This document shows, one piece after another, positions 1-8,474 of a stretch of DNA of 30,423 nt (within the stretch, counting starts at the first letter, position 1; each line of letters starts with the position of its first letter). The translations under genes were made by a program, and so were the position numbers. Location of the stretch: contig JAAYOB010000030.1 of assembly GCA_012520575.1 (NCBI GenBank), forward strand, positions 1 through 30,423, read 5' to 3'. The notes under the pieces were generated by a model, which saw only the letters and a program-made list of their open reading frames with translations, searched no databases and had not been told where the DNA came from. Source of the DNA: Candidatus Stramentimicrobium fermentans (GTDB lineage Bacteria > Atribacterota > Phoenicimicrobiia > Phoenicimicrobiales > Stramentimicrobiaceae).

Positions 1-128
1 AAAGAACCTCTCGAATTGCAGTAAGTGAAGTATCCCTGGTCCGCATTTCCGGTAATAGCATTTATGTCAGAGGATTAGATGCTTTTATCGATAGTCCCGT
101 TCTGGATATTAAAGCGAGCAAAAGTTAA
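1..128 (+). CDS. trmO: C-terminal end of a TrmO-family tRNA methyltransferase (partial)
   Basis: Only the last 41 codons are in the window (reading frame from base 3, stop TAA at 126-128); the start lies off the left edge. The peptide carries the family's C-terminal signature: an RTSRIAVS stretch, then VRGLDA and PVLDIK near the end. This is the tail of the TrmO/YaeB (UPF0066) family, which N6-methylates the t6A at position 37 of tRNA-Thr using S-adenosylmethionine. The catalytic barrel cannot be seen, so function rests on the tail alone. No T-tailed terminator follows; a 9-bp inverted repeat lies 20 bases downstream. Confidence 0.72.
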   Translation, partial: RTSRIAVSEVSLVRISGNSIYVRGLDAFIDSPVLDIKASKS

Positions 129-148
129 GTCCGATAGTTTTATAGAAG

Positions 149-198
149 AATTTTGGGTAACAAGAGTCATCTTATTTTCATAGCATATTCCCAAAATT
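149..198. repeat. 9-bp inverted repeat after trmO
   Basis: AATTTTGGG at 149-157 is matched by CCCAAAATT at 190-198, with 32 bases between. There is no T-run on either strand right after the stem, so it is not a standard intrinsic terminator. It could be an operator or weak mRNA end structure, or chance in AT-rich DNA. Confidence 0.3.
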
Positions 199-236
199 AA
201 CATAGAATCTGCTTATTCTATTAATATATACTAACC

Positions 237-265
237 ATGTCAGTAAATATTTTGAGTACTATAAT
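237..265 (+). promoter_or_regulatory. Candidate promoter of the DUF4342 gene
   Basis: ATGTCA at 237-242 and a perfect TATAAT at 260-265 are 17 bases apart, the optimal sigma-A spacing. Transcription would begin near 272, about 70 bases before the start codon at 344. Confidence 0.45.
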
Positions 266-343
266 CCGTAAGAAAATGTCCATTTTAAAAGTAATAAAAG
301 GGCGTTATTTCCTATTGTAAATTTTAGGATATAGGAGAATGAG

Positions 344-607
344 ATGGTCAATAAACTAAAATCTTTTATTGTATCCGGTGAGGAAATTATCAAAAAGGTA
401 AAGGAAATTATTCGAGAAGGTAATGCCCGTAAGATAATTATTAAAAATGAGAAAGAGGAAACTATAGCAGAATTTCCTCTTACTGCAGGGGCAGTGGGAG
501 CATTGCTTGCACCTGCAGTAGCTGCTTTAGGAGCCATTGCCGCCCTAGTCTCCAAATGTAAGATCATAGTAGAGAAAAAAGAAGATAGTAATAAAGGGGA
601 CCGTTAA
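344..607 (+). CDS. DUF4342 domain protein, small
   Basis: An 87-aa protein matching the DUF4342 pattern. It has a charged helical N-terminus (residues 1-40, VSGEEIIKKVKEIIREGN then RKIIIKN), an FPLTAGAVGALLAPAVAALG hydrophobic stretch around 47-66, and a short basic/acidic tail. The central Ala/Gly-rich segment could be one membrane helix or a buried helix. The biochemical role of the family is unknown to me. The start is well supported: ATG at 344 with AGGAG at 333-337, six bases upstream, and a promoter-like element at 237-265. It stands alone, with divergent or unrelated neighbours. A 14-bp perfect hairpin lies 35 bases after the stop. Confidence 0.8.
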   Translation: MVNKLKSFIVSGEEIIKKVKEIIREGNARKIIIKNEKEETIAEFPLTAGAVGALLAPAVAALGAIAALVSKCKIIVEKKEDSNKGDR

Positions 608-641
608 CTTAGAAATTAAAACATTTATTCCATAATGGCAG

Positions 642-679
642 AAAGGTTAATGGACAGCGGTTAAAGTCCATTAACCTTT
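642..679. repeat. Perfect 14-bp hairpin between convergent genes
   Basis: AAAGGTTAATGGAC (642-655) and its exact reverse complement (666-679) enclose a 10-base loop. It lies between the 3' ends of the DUF4342 gene and the SIMPL gene, where a bidirectional terminator is expected. Neither side has a run of T longer than three, so termination efficiency is uncertain. It may instead be a stable mRNA 3' end or a protein-binding palindrome. Confidence 0.6.
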
Positions 680-805
680 CAAGCTTTCGGTTATTGAGGA
701 AGACTCAAAAATAAGTTTGGATAATAATTGGTAAGCCGAATGAGCTTATTGTGTCCCATATTCCCATATATAAAATATAGTTTATTGCAAAAAAGATAGA
801 TTATG

Positions 806-1528
806 CTAAAAAGAGAATTCGGTTACTACCGATGCTCTTATAATAACTGCTTCCGGTGATATTGGGGTTGGGACAGATGAGATATCCAAGCCTTTTGCCA
901 GCATTGATTCCTGTATATGGATAGGAGCGTAAGAGGCTTGTTCCTCTTTTATGCTGCGCAGTTCTATGATAAATTTTCCGGCACCTTCGGCAATGGCATC
1001 AGCCTTTTCCCGTGCCTGCCTGGTTGCCATTTTTAAAGCTTGCAACACTAATTGGTGGGATTCCTGCAACTCAAAATTAATATAGTTAATATTATTAGCG
1101 CCGGCTTTTACTGCCAAGTCGATTAGGGTGCCTACTCCTTCTAATTGGGTAGTCTCAATCAAGATTTCATTGTAAGCCTGGTAATAGATTTTATATTGTT
1201 CCTCATCAGCTGTACCTTTTTGCCATTCGCGGTAGCTGTTTAGTCTATAGGCGGAAGTCTTCACTTCTTCTTCGGAAAGGCCAAAATCCAATAATGCATC
1301 CAAAACCGTGTTTGTCAGTGTAGCATTCTCATTTACCGCTTCCCGGGCGGATAAGCTACGGGTTTCAATAGCCAAACTTATTTCGGCCAAATCCGGTTGA
1401 GCGGTTACTTCTGCCTGACCGTAAGTCTGTATAATCCTTTCCCCTTCAGCTGAAAAAGCAGCCAAGCTGAAAACTGACATAATTGCTAATAGGTAAAAAA
1501 GATTAAAAAAGATTTTTTTAATACGCAT
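806..1528 (-). CDS. Exported SIMPL-domain (DUF541) protein
   Basis: A 240-aa protein of the SIMPL/DUF541 (YggE-like) family. Residues 1-25 form a Sec signal peptide: MRIKK, a hydrophobic core, and a likely cleavage after AFSA before EGE. There is no lipobox, so it is probably periplasmic or secreted. The mature part starts with the family pattern of an IIQTYGQAEVTAQPDLAEISLAI strand followed by a helix (AREAVNENATLTNTVLDAL), and ends with PEAVIIRASVVTEF. A TTG further upstream (1534) would leave only one base after the AGAGG at 1536-1540. The ATG at 1528 has seven bases and is chosen. Family members have been linked to stress tolerance and interaction with signalling proteins, but no precise reaction is known. 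It is convergent with the DUF4342 gene and divergent from the phosphorylase. Confidence 0.82.
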   Translation of the reverse strand: MRIKKIFFNLFYLLAIMSVFSLAAFSAEGERIIQTYGQAEVTAQPDLAEISLAIETRSLSAREAVNENATLTNTVLDALLDFGLSEEEVKTSAYRLNSYREWQKGTADEEQYKIYYQAYNEILIETTQLEGVGTLIDLAVKAGANNINYINFELQESHQLVLQALKMATRQAREKADAIAEGAGKFIIELRSIKEEQASYAPIHIQESMLAKGLDISSVPTPISPEAVIIRASVVTEFSF

Positions 1529-1648
1529 AACCAAACCTCTCAGTATATTTTTCGATATATTTTATAAATATTTATTTACGTTTTCTAAGATTATGATTAA
1601 CTTACCATTTTTATTATTAAATGTAAACCTAAACATGCTTACATACTA

Positions 1649-1682
1649 GAATCATCCGGAATCATCCGGTTTTTTGAACCGG
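1649..1682. repeat. Tandem GAATCATCCG duplication plus CCGGTT hairpin
   Basis: GAATCATCCG occurs twice head-to-tail (1649-1658 and 1659-1668). The second copy runs into CCGGTT, which pairs with AACCGG at 1677-1682 across a 5-base loop. It could be an operator in the divergent promoter region or a terminator relic. Confidence 0.5.
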
Positions 1683-1871
1683 AGTTAAATTGAACTATTT
1701 CCTTGGATCTGATTGTACCGATAAAACGATGCTTTCCGGTTCTTTCCCAATCTCGTACTAATTTATAACTAAAAATGTTTATAAAAAACTTCAAGAGTAT
1801 CACTTTTGTGGTTGGAAAAGCCCAATTAGCTGTTAGTAAGAAATTGTTAAATGTGATAAAATCATTTATGT

Positions 1872-1880
1872 TGTTATAAT
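1872..1880 (+). promoter_or_regulatory. Extended -10 promoter element of the phosphorylase operon
   Basis: TGTTATAAT is a full TGnTATAAT extended -10. No good -35 hexamer lies 16-18 bases upstream, as is usual for this promoter class. The start site would be near 1887, giving a leader of about 50 bases. Confidence 0.5.
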
Positions 1881-1934
1881 AAAAATGGAATTACTATTTT
1901 TAAATAAACATTCAAAAGAACACAATCGGGAGGC

Positions 1935-3656
1935 ATGATGGAAGCAAAGAAAAATTTACTTTATGAGCACGAAGAATGTATCAAAAGGGGGAATAAAATC
2001 GCCTACTTTTCTATGGAGATTTGTGTTGACCACAAAATACCGACCTATAGTGGCGGATTGGGAATTTTGGCAGGTGATACTATACGGTCCGCAGCAGATT
2101 TGGGCGTTCCCCTTACGGCAGTTACTCTGCTTTATAAAAAAGGTTATCTAAAACAGAAGATCGATGGGCAGGGTTATCAACAGGAATTACCCGAAGAGTG
2201 GAACCCGCAAGAGGTGATGGTTAAATTACCGATACGAATTCAGGTGGAGATAGAGAAGAGGAAGGTTGCAGTCGAATGCTGGATGTATCTGGTAAGGGGT
2301 ATCGATGGCAGCAATGTGCCGGTTTATTTTTTAGATACCGATTTGCCGGAAAACAACGATTTTGACCGCAGTCTTTCCTATTATTTATATGGCGGCGATG
2401 AACGTTATCGCCTTGCTCAGGAAATAGTATTAGGAGTGGGCGGTGTAAGAATATTGCGAGAAATGGGGCATAAGGATATTTCTCACTACCATATGAATGA
2501 AGGACATGCCAGCTTACTGGCCCTTGAATTATTGAATAATTTTAATAATCTTGAGAAAAATAACTGGGATATTGAACAGGTCAAAAAAAGGTGTGTTTTT
2601 ACCACCCATACGCCGGTATCGGCAGGAATGGACCAGTTTCCTTATCCCTTAGTGGAGCAGGTTTTAGGCGAAATAATTCCCTTCGACCTATTAAAAAGTT
2701 TAGCCGGTGCGGAGAGATTAAATATGACCCAATTGGCTCTCAATCTCAGCCACTATATTAACGGAGTAGCCAAAAAACATGGACAGGTCTCCTGTGAAAT
2801 GTTTCCGGGATACCATATTGATTCTATTACCAACGGAGTCCATTCGGCTACCTGGGTGGGAAAATATTTTGCTGAACTGTACGACCAGTATATACCCGGT
2901 TGGAAATCAGACCCTTTCAGTCTGCGCTATGCCCTGAATATTCCGGATGGAGAGGTCTGGCAGGCACATCAGAAGGCAAAGGGAGAATTAATAGAATATA
3001 TCAATAAGGTGTCCAATTCAGCATTTGAAAAAGAGGTGTTGACCATAGGTTTTGCCAGAAGGGCTACCACTTATAAACGGGCTGATTTAATCTTTTATGA
3101 TTTAAATAGACTAAAGGAAATTGCCGGTAAAAAGGGTAAGATTCAATTAGTCTTTGCCGGTAAGGCGCATCCTAAAGATGGACCGGGAAAGGAATTGATA
3201 GCTAAAGTTGTCCGTATCTCTCAACAATTGTCAGATTCCGATAATATAAAGATGGTCTATCTGGAAGACTATAATATGGATTTAGGTAAGATGTTAACAT
3301 CAGGGGTAGATGTGTGGCTGAATACACCTAAAAAACCTCAGGAAGCATCCGGGACTTCAGGGATGAAGGCAGCTCATAACGGAATTCCCAGTTTCAGTAT
3401 TTTAGATGGATGGTGGGTGGAAGGGTGCATTGAAGGAGTTACCGGCTGGTCTATCGGTTCTGCGGCTAATTTGGAAAGCATAGAACAGGAAGAAGCAGAT
3501 TCCCTATATAGAAAACTGGAAATGGAGGTAATACCTGCTTATTATAATCAGAGGGCTCATTGGATCAATATAATGAGGCATTGCATTGCTGTTAACGCCT
3601 CATTCTTTAATACCCACCGCATGGTATTGCAATATGTGTCCAATGCTTATTTGTAA
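1935..3656 (+). CDS. glgP: Alpha-glucan (glycogen/starch/maltodextrin) phosphorylase
   Basis: A 573-aa GT35 phosphorylase that releases glucose-1-phosphate from alpha-1,4-glucans using phosphate and PLP, in the cytoplasm. It is the shorter bacterial/archaeal type (alpha-glucan family phosphorylase, near 550-600 aa), not the 800-aa glycogen phosphorylase type. Motifs in order: YSGGLGILAGD near residue 40, MNEGHASLL, TTHTPVSAGMDQFPY, TNGVHSATW, the phosphate-binding-type TYKRADLI, and EASGTSGMKAAHNG. In the last, K478 should carry the PLP Schiff base. GGGAGG ends at 1933. ATG codons at 1935 and 1938 are both possible, and 1938 has slightly better spacing. It heads a close-packed run with an unknown gene, purD and purH (gaps 43-51 bases), so it is likely co-transcribed from the element at 1872-1880. 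Confidence 0.93.
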   Translation: MMEAKKNLLYEHEECIKRGNKIAYFSMEICVDHKIPTYSGGLGILAGDTIRSAADLGVPLTAVTLLYKKGYLKQKIDGQGYQQELPEEWNPQEVMVKLPIRIQVEIEKRKVAVECWMYLVRGIDGSNVPVYFLDTDLPENNDFDRSLSYYLYGGDERYRLAQEIVLGVGGVRILREMGHKDISHYHMNEGHASLLALELLNNFNNLEKNNWDIEQVKKRCVFTTHTPVSAGMDQFPYPLVEQVLGEIIPFDLLKSLAGAERLNMTQLALNLSHYINGVAKKHGQVSCEMFPGYHIDSITNGVHSATWVGKYFAELYDQYIPGWKSDPFSLRYALNIPDGEVWQAHQKAKGELIEYINKVSNSAFEKEVLTIGFARRATTYKRADLIFYDLNRLKEIAGKKGKIQLVFAGKAHPKDGPGKELIAKVVRISQQLSDSDNIKMVYLEDYNMDLGKMLTSGVDVWLNTPKKPQEASGTSGMKAAHNGIPSFSILDGWWVEGCIEGVTGWSIGSAANLESIEQEEADSLYRKLEMEVIPAYYNQRAHWINIMRHCIAVNASFFNTHRMVLQYVSNAYL

Positions 3657-3699
3657 GAGTTAACAGTAAATAATTCAAAGAGGAAGGGGGTACCGCGTA

Positions 3700-4338
3700 G
3701 TGCAAAGTAATGCCTGGATAAAGGATTTTGTAGAAAGATTGACCAGCGTAGAAGGAAATTTTGAAATATTTGCCTCCCTATTTTTAAAATATGAACAGCA
3801 ATTTGTCTTTGGTATAAAAGATAGTAAGGAGTGGATTGAAGAATATGGCGAGAGAAAGGCAGCTTTTTCGGCTATTGGCGGGCGTATGGAGGAGGATACT
3901 GCTGATATAATGCAATTTTTAAAAAGTAGCGCAATGCAAGATATCGGATCGGATATTAACATTTTAGACAGTCCGTATACCTATCTCGACTACCAGCATC
4001 GTTTAAAAAAGATACCCATCAATCTGGTGAGGGGAGAGATTCGGCCCCAAATGATTACTATTATTCAGAAGGCCAAATATGCTTCGACTCCTAATACCCT
4101 TATCTTTAGTTATGCTGCCAGTACCAAGAGTAAACCGGATTCCCTGCAATACAGTGCCCTATTTTTAGCTAAAGAGGCAGTGCTGGTGAAAATGTTTAAA
4201 AAGAAAAAAACGGTGCAGGAGCTAAAGAAAGACGGCGCTGTCTTTGAAGAGCGTATAAAAATACCGGACAACCTTTATCTTTATCCCAGTGGCTCTATAA
4301 ATAGTCTGTTACGTTTTTTAAGTTACGAAGTTTTTTAA
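3700..4338 (+). CDS. Unrecognised 212-aa protein between phosphorylase and purD
   Basis: I do not recognise this family. The frame is bounded by a stop immediately before a GTG start at 3700, with AGGAAGGGGG ending about ten bases upstream, so the start is well defined. The protein is soluble-looking, mixed alpha/beta and charged, with no signal peptide, no membrane segment and no obvious cofactor motif. Noticeable parts are an aromatic N-terminal half (FEIFASLFLKYEQQFVFGI), a Gly-Gly turn (IGGRMEEDTADI), a central LVRGEIRPQMITIIQKAKYA, a lysine cluster (KMFKKKKTVQELKKDG) and an aromatic C-terminus. It sits 43 bases after the phosphorylase and 51 bases before purD in the same direction. Its codon use resembles its neighbours, so it is probably a real gene of the operon. 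Any link to glucan or purine metabolism is unproven. Confidence 0.75.
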   Translation: MQSNAWIKDFVERLTSVEGNFEIFASLFLKYEQQFVFGIKDSKEWIEEYGERKAAFSAIGGRMEEDTADIMQFLKSSAMQDIGSDINILDSPYTYLDYQHRLKKIPINLVRGEIRPQMITIIQKAKYASTPNTLIFSYAASTKSKPDSLQYSALFLAKEAVLVKMFKKKKTVQELKKDGAVFEERIKIPDNLYLYPSGSINSLLRFLSYEVF

Positions 4339-4389
4339 AAATATCTGAAATAATTGCAAAAAGAGTCTTATTTTGAGAGGGGGAAATAG

Positions 4390-5670
4390 GTGAATATTTT
4401 AGTAATTGGCAGTGGTGGTAGAGAACATACCATAGTCTGGAAACTGGCACAGAGCAAGTCAGTAAAACGTATTTATTGCGCACCGGGTAATGCGGGTATT
4501 GCGGAACTGGCAGAATGTCTGCCGGTAAAAACAGATGATTTAGAAGGTCTGTTAGAGGTTGCCCGTGCTAAAAAGATAGATTGTACTTTAGTCGGACCGG
4601 AGCTGCCGCTCTCCTTAGGCATTGTAGACCTGTTTGAACAGCACCATTACCCCATCTTTGGACCTCAGCGTAGGGCAGCCGAGCTCGAATCGAGCAAGGT
4701 CTTTGCTAAACAAGTAATGGGCGAATGTGATGTGCCAACCGCTCATTTTCAGGTTTGTGAAGATTACTTTAAGGCACTCTCTTATATTAAGAGTCAATCT
4801 TTTCCGCTAGTCATTAAAGCAGACGGATTAGCTGCCGGGAAGGGAGTCATCATAGTTGAGAACCAAAAAGAAGCTGAAGATGCTCTCTCTCAGATTATGA
4901 AGGAGAAGAGATTCGGTGAGGCGGGCAGGAGCGTAGTTGTTGAAGAATTTCTAAGCGGAGAAGAAGTATCGCTGCTGGCTATCAGTGACGGACAGCATAT
5001 TCAATCTCTCATATCGTCACAAGACCACAAGAAGATTGGGGATGGTGACCGGGGATTGAATACTGGAGGAATGGGTGCTTATAGTCCGGTCCCCTTTTTT
5101 AGTGAAGAACAGCAGGGATTTGTACTGAATAGAGTGTTCCGGCCAATTATTAACTATATGGAAAAAGAGGATAGGGTTTTCAAAGGGGTTCTTTATGCCG
5201 GCTTGATTTTGACTTCCGAAGGTCCCAAGGTATTGGAGTTTAATGCCCGTTTTGGAGACCCGGAAACACAGGCCATGCTTCCTGCCTTAAAGACTGATTT
5301 GATGGAGATAGCAGAGGCGACTATAGGCGGACATTTGAATAAAATAAAACTGAGCTGGCATGAGCAATCGACCGTTTGTGTGGTCCTGTCTTCACAGGGC
5401 TACCCCGGGACCTACCGACAGGGAGAAGTAATTACCGGTTTGGATAATTTAAAAGATCGGGATGATGTGATGGTTTTTCATGCCAGTACTGAAAAAGCAG
5501 AGAAAAATATAATAAGTGCCGGCGGAAGGGTATTAGGGGTCACTGCCTGGTCTGACTCTTTACAGGGAGCAATTGATAAGGCTTATCAAGCTGCACAAAC
5601 GATAAAGTTTGCTAACAAATATTACCGTAAAGATATTGGTCAAAAAGGACTGTCTTTTACCGGAATATAA
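4390..5670 (+). CDS. purD: Phosphoribosylamine-glycine ligase (GAR synthetase)
   Basis: A 426-aa ATP-grasp enzyme of normal family length. It joins glycine to 5-phosphoribosylamine, the second step of de novo purine synthesis. The N-terminal GSGGREHTIVWKLA loop (residues 7-20) is the classic PurD start. VIKADGLAAGKGVIIV near 140-155, and the later ARFGDPETQAMLP, are ATP-grasp and metal-binding motifs. GTG start at 4390, preceded by GAGGGGG at 4377-4383. It lies 48 bases before purH, forming a purDH pair; the other pur genes are not in the window. Confidence 0.97.
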   Translation: MNILVIGSGGREHTIVWKLAQSKSVKRIYCAPGNAGIAELAECLPVKTDDLEGLLEVARAKKIDCTLVGPELPLSLGIVDLFEQHHYPIFGPQRRAAELESSKVFAKQVMGECDVPTAHFQVCEDYFKALSYIKSQSFPLVIKADGLAAGKGVIIVENQKEAEDALSQIMKEKRFGEAGRSVVVEEFLSGEEVSLLAISDGQHIQSLISSQDHKKIGDGDRGLNTGGMGAYSPVPFFSEEQQGFVLNRVFRPIINYMEKEDRVFKGVLYAGLILTSEGPKVLEFNARFGDPETQAMLPALKTDLMEIAEATIGGHLNKIKLSWHEQSTVCVVLSSQGYPGTYRQGEVITGLDNLKDRDDVMVFHASTEKAEKNIISAGGRVLGVTAWSDSLQGAIDKAYQAAQTIKFANKYYRKDIGQKGLSFTGI

Positions 5671-5718
5671 TTATACTTATAAATATATAGAATTTAGAAA
5701 AACGAAAGGAAAGAAAAG

Positions 5719-7278
5719 TTGGATAAAATAAAGAGAGCTATTATCAGTGTTTCCGATAAGACAGGCATTGTCGAATTAGCCCGGGGGCTGACTAAAGCAG
5801 GGTATCAGATTATCTCTACCGGAGGGACTGCCAGGACCTTACAAGAGGCAGGTTTAGAGGTGACTTTAATATCGGAAATAACCGGTTTTCCGGAAATATT
5901 AGAGGGAAGAGTGAAAACCCTTCACCCGGCTATCTTTGGCGGTCTGCTGGCTCGCAGTGATAATCCGGAACATCAACAACAAATAAAAGAGCAGCATATC
6001 TTACCGATAGAGTTGGTAGTGGTCAATTTGTATCCTTTCGAAGAAACCGTTGCCAAAGAAGGTGTTGACATTGCAGAAGCTATTGAAAATATCGATATAG
6101 GCGGTCCTTCCCTTTTGCGGGCTTCCGCTAAAAATTATCAGGATGTTACGGTTATAGTCGACCCCGCTGACTATCCGGCCCTCTTAGAAGAACTACAAAA
6201 TTCAGACGGGCATATCTCTCTTGCCACTAAGAAGAAATTAGCGGTTAAAGTATTCCAATATACTTCTTATTATGACAGCCTCATTTATAATTATTTAGCC
6301 AGAAATATGCTCCCCGATGGAGATACTTTCTCGGATTATCTGGTGTTGGGAGCAAAAAGGGCTGGTACTTTGCGTTATGGTGAAAACCCCCACCAAAAGG
6401 CCGCTTTTTATCGGGAAAATATGGTGGAAGAAGCCAATTTAGGTGATGCCCATCTGTTGAGCGGGAAAGATCTCTCCTACAATAATCTGGTTGATTTGAA
6501 TGCCGCCTTAGGGATTATAAAAGAATTTGATGAGCCGGCGGTTACTTTCATTAAACACACCAACCCCTGCGGACTTGCTATAGCTGACAGCATTGAAGCT
6601 GCCTATGAGAAAGCCTATCAGGGTGACCCTTTATCCGCTTACGGCAGTATCATAGGCATTAATAGAAGAGTCGAAGAAAAATTAGCACAAATAATCAATA
6701 AAACTCCTTTTGTAGAGGCAATAGTAGCGCCATCTTATAGTGAAAGCGCTCTCTCTATTTTAAAAGAAAAGGGGAATCGACGTTTGATAGAGGTTGGTAA
6801 TCTGCAAGTTCAGGACCGGTATGTTCGGGAACTGAAGAGTATATCCGGAGGATTTTTAATGCAGGAACGGGATTTAAATAGTATTTCTCCGGATGATTTA
6901 GTAGTGGTTACCGAGAAGAAACCGGATAATGATGATATTGTAGAATTATTATTAGCCTGGAAGATGGTAAAGCATGTAAAATCAAACGCTATAGTTCTGT
7001 CGAGTAACAAACAGTTATTAAGTGCGGGGGGCGGTCAGATGAGCCGGGTAGATTCAGTGCAGATAGCGGTGCAAAAAGCGGGAGAGCGTAGCAAGGGAAG
7101 CTATTTGGCCTCTGATGCTTTTTTCCCATTCTCTGATGGGGTTGAACTGGCAGGCAAAGCTGGAGTAAAAGCTATTATTCAGCCCGGCGGCTCTAAACGG
7201 GATGCAGAGGCAATTGCCGCTGCTGATAAATTTGGACTGATTATGGTCTTTACCGGCTGCCGCTCTTTTAAGCATTAA
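5719..7278 (+). CDS. purH: Bifunctional AICAR transformylase / IMP cyclohydrolase
   Basis: A 519-aa protein for the last two steps of de novo IMP synthesis. AICAR is formylated from 10-formyl-tetrahydrofolate, then the ring is closed. The N-terminal cyclohydrolase (MGS-like) domain shows ISVSDKTGIVELA, STGGTARTL and GRVKTLHPAIFGG. The transformylase domain starts after about residue 200 and has the family's LRYGENPHQ motif. It also has FIKHTNPCG, with the catalytic pair K279-H280. The C-terminus SDAFFPFSDGVELA is typical. Start is TTG at 5719 with an AAAGGAAAG Shine-Dalgarno; no better start exists upstream. It is cotranscribed with purD. No terminator is visible after it, only a degraded DUF1015 remnant. 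Confidence 0.97.
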   Translation: MDKIKRAIISVSDKTGIVELARGLTKAGYQIISTGGTARTLQEAGLEVTLISEITGFPEILEGRVKTLHPAIFGGLLARSDNPEHQQQIKEQHILPIELVVVNLYPFEETVAKEGVDIAEAIENIDIGGPSLLRASAKNYQDVTVIVDPADYPALLEELQNSDGHISLATKKKLAVKVFQYTSYYDSLIYNYLARNMLPDGDTFSDYLVLGAKRAGTLRYGENPHQKAAFYRENMVEEANLGDAHLLSGKDLSYNNLVDLNAALGIIKEFDEPAVTFIKHTNPCGLAIADSIEAAYEKAYQGDPLSAYGSIIGINRRVEEKLAQIINKTPFVEAIVAPSYSESALSILKEKGNRRLIEVGNLQVQDRYVRELKSISGGFLMQERDLNSISPDDLVVVTEKKPDNDDIVELLLAWKMVKHVKSNAIVLSSNKQLLSAGGGQMSRVDSVQIAVQKAGERSKGSYLASDAFFPFSDGVELAGKAGVKAIIQPGGSKRDAEAIAAADKFGLIMVFTGCRSFKH

Positions 7279-7326
7279 ATAACTGTAAGCTAAAATTGAC
7301 CGCTTAACCAATTCTTAATTAGTTGA

Positions 7327-7617
7327 AAAAGAGGCAGAAATTTACAAAATTTATTGCACCAGAATAGGGTGTTAAATCCCTTATTGGGCATCGAAAACCC
7401 TCGGGAAAGTACTCGAATAGAGTTTATCGGAGGGCAAAATGCTTTGGAGGAGATTAGAGAAGAGAGCAAAAAGCCTTCTGTTGTCATCTTTACCCTATTT
7501 CCAACTTCTACTAAAGAGATAAAAGAGATATCCGATAAAACCCTGATCATGCCCCCTAAATCAACCTGGTTTGAGCCTAAATTACGCAGCGGAATATCTG
7601 TTCATCAATTTGATTGA
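7327..7617 (+). pseudogene. C-terminal remnant of a DUF1015-family protein
   Basis: From the stop at 7324-7326 an open frame of 96 codons runs to TGA at 7615-7617. Its translation matches only the last quarter of DUF1015 proteins. It has an NLLHQ...VLNPLLGIENP block, an IEFIGGQNALEEI block, a VVIFTLFPTSTKEIKEI block and the end signature MPPKSTWFEPKLRSG. Intact members have about 400 residues; here 300 are missing and purH ends only 48 bases upstream. There is no ATG and no Shine-Dalgarno, only a weak TTG at 7354. I read it as the surviving end of a deleted gene rather than a functional small protein. The function of DUF1015 is unknown to me. Confidence 0.75.
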
Positions 7618-7766
7618 TTAAATAATTGCCAATACCAAAAACCAAGAACAAATTTTTCTAATCCAACTAAAATGTAATTAATTTGTTTAAATTTATTATG
7701 GATAATTAGTAATATAGATTAGCAAAAAGAGTTCAATAAATATTCTTTTATTCATTCAACCAATAC

Positions 7767-7775
7767 TGCTATAAT
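7767..7775 (+). promoter_or_regulatory. Extended -10 promoter element of pyrR
   Basis: TGCTATAAT fits TGnTATAAT. No convincing -35. Transcription would start near 7782, leaving a leader of about 85 bases that begins with the hairpin at 7791-7815. Confidence 0.45.
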
Positions 7776-7790
7776 AAAGTAAGCTCACTC

Positions 7791-7815
7791 ACCATTCTAA
7801 ATACTGAGGAATGGT
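7791..7815 (+). promoter_or_regulatory. Hairpin in the pyrR leader
   Basis: ACCATTC (7791-7797) and GAATGGT (7809-7815) form a 7-bp stem with an 11-base loop containing CTGAG. PyrR-binding loops contain GAGG, and here GAGG spans the loop and stem edge, but the rest of the known consensus does not fit. It may be an autoregulatory site or an ordinary 5' hairpin. Confidence 0.35.
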
Positions 7816-7827
7816 ATTCTTCTTTAA

Positions 7828-8406
<579 letters not shown>

Positions 8407-8474
8407 AATTATATTTACAAAAATAGATTGGGGAAGAAATACAGTGATTCAGGAAATTTAATTGGGAGATTATT

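Larger units (their letters stand above)
1529..1934. other. Intergenic region between divergent SIMPL and phosphorylase genes
   Basis: About 400 bases with no open frame I can support. It must hold both divergent promoters. Visible elements are a tandem 10-bp duplication with an overlapping CCGGTT/AACCGG hairpin (1649-1682) and an extended -10 box at 1872-1880 facing the phosphorylase. I see no RNA gene. Confidence 0.6.
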
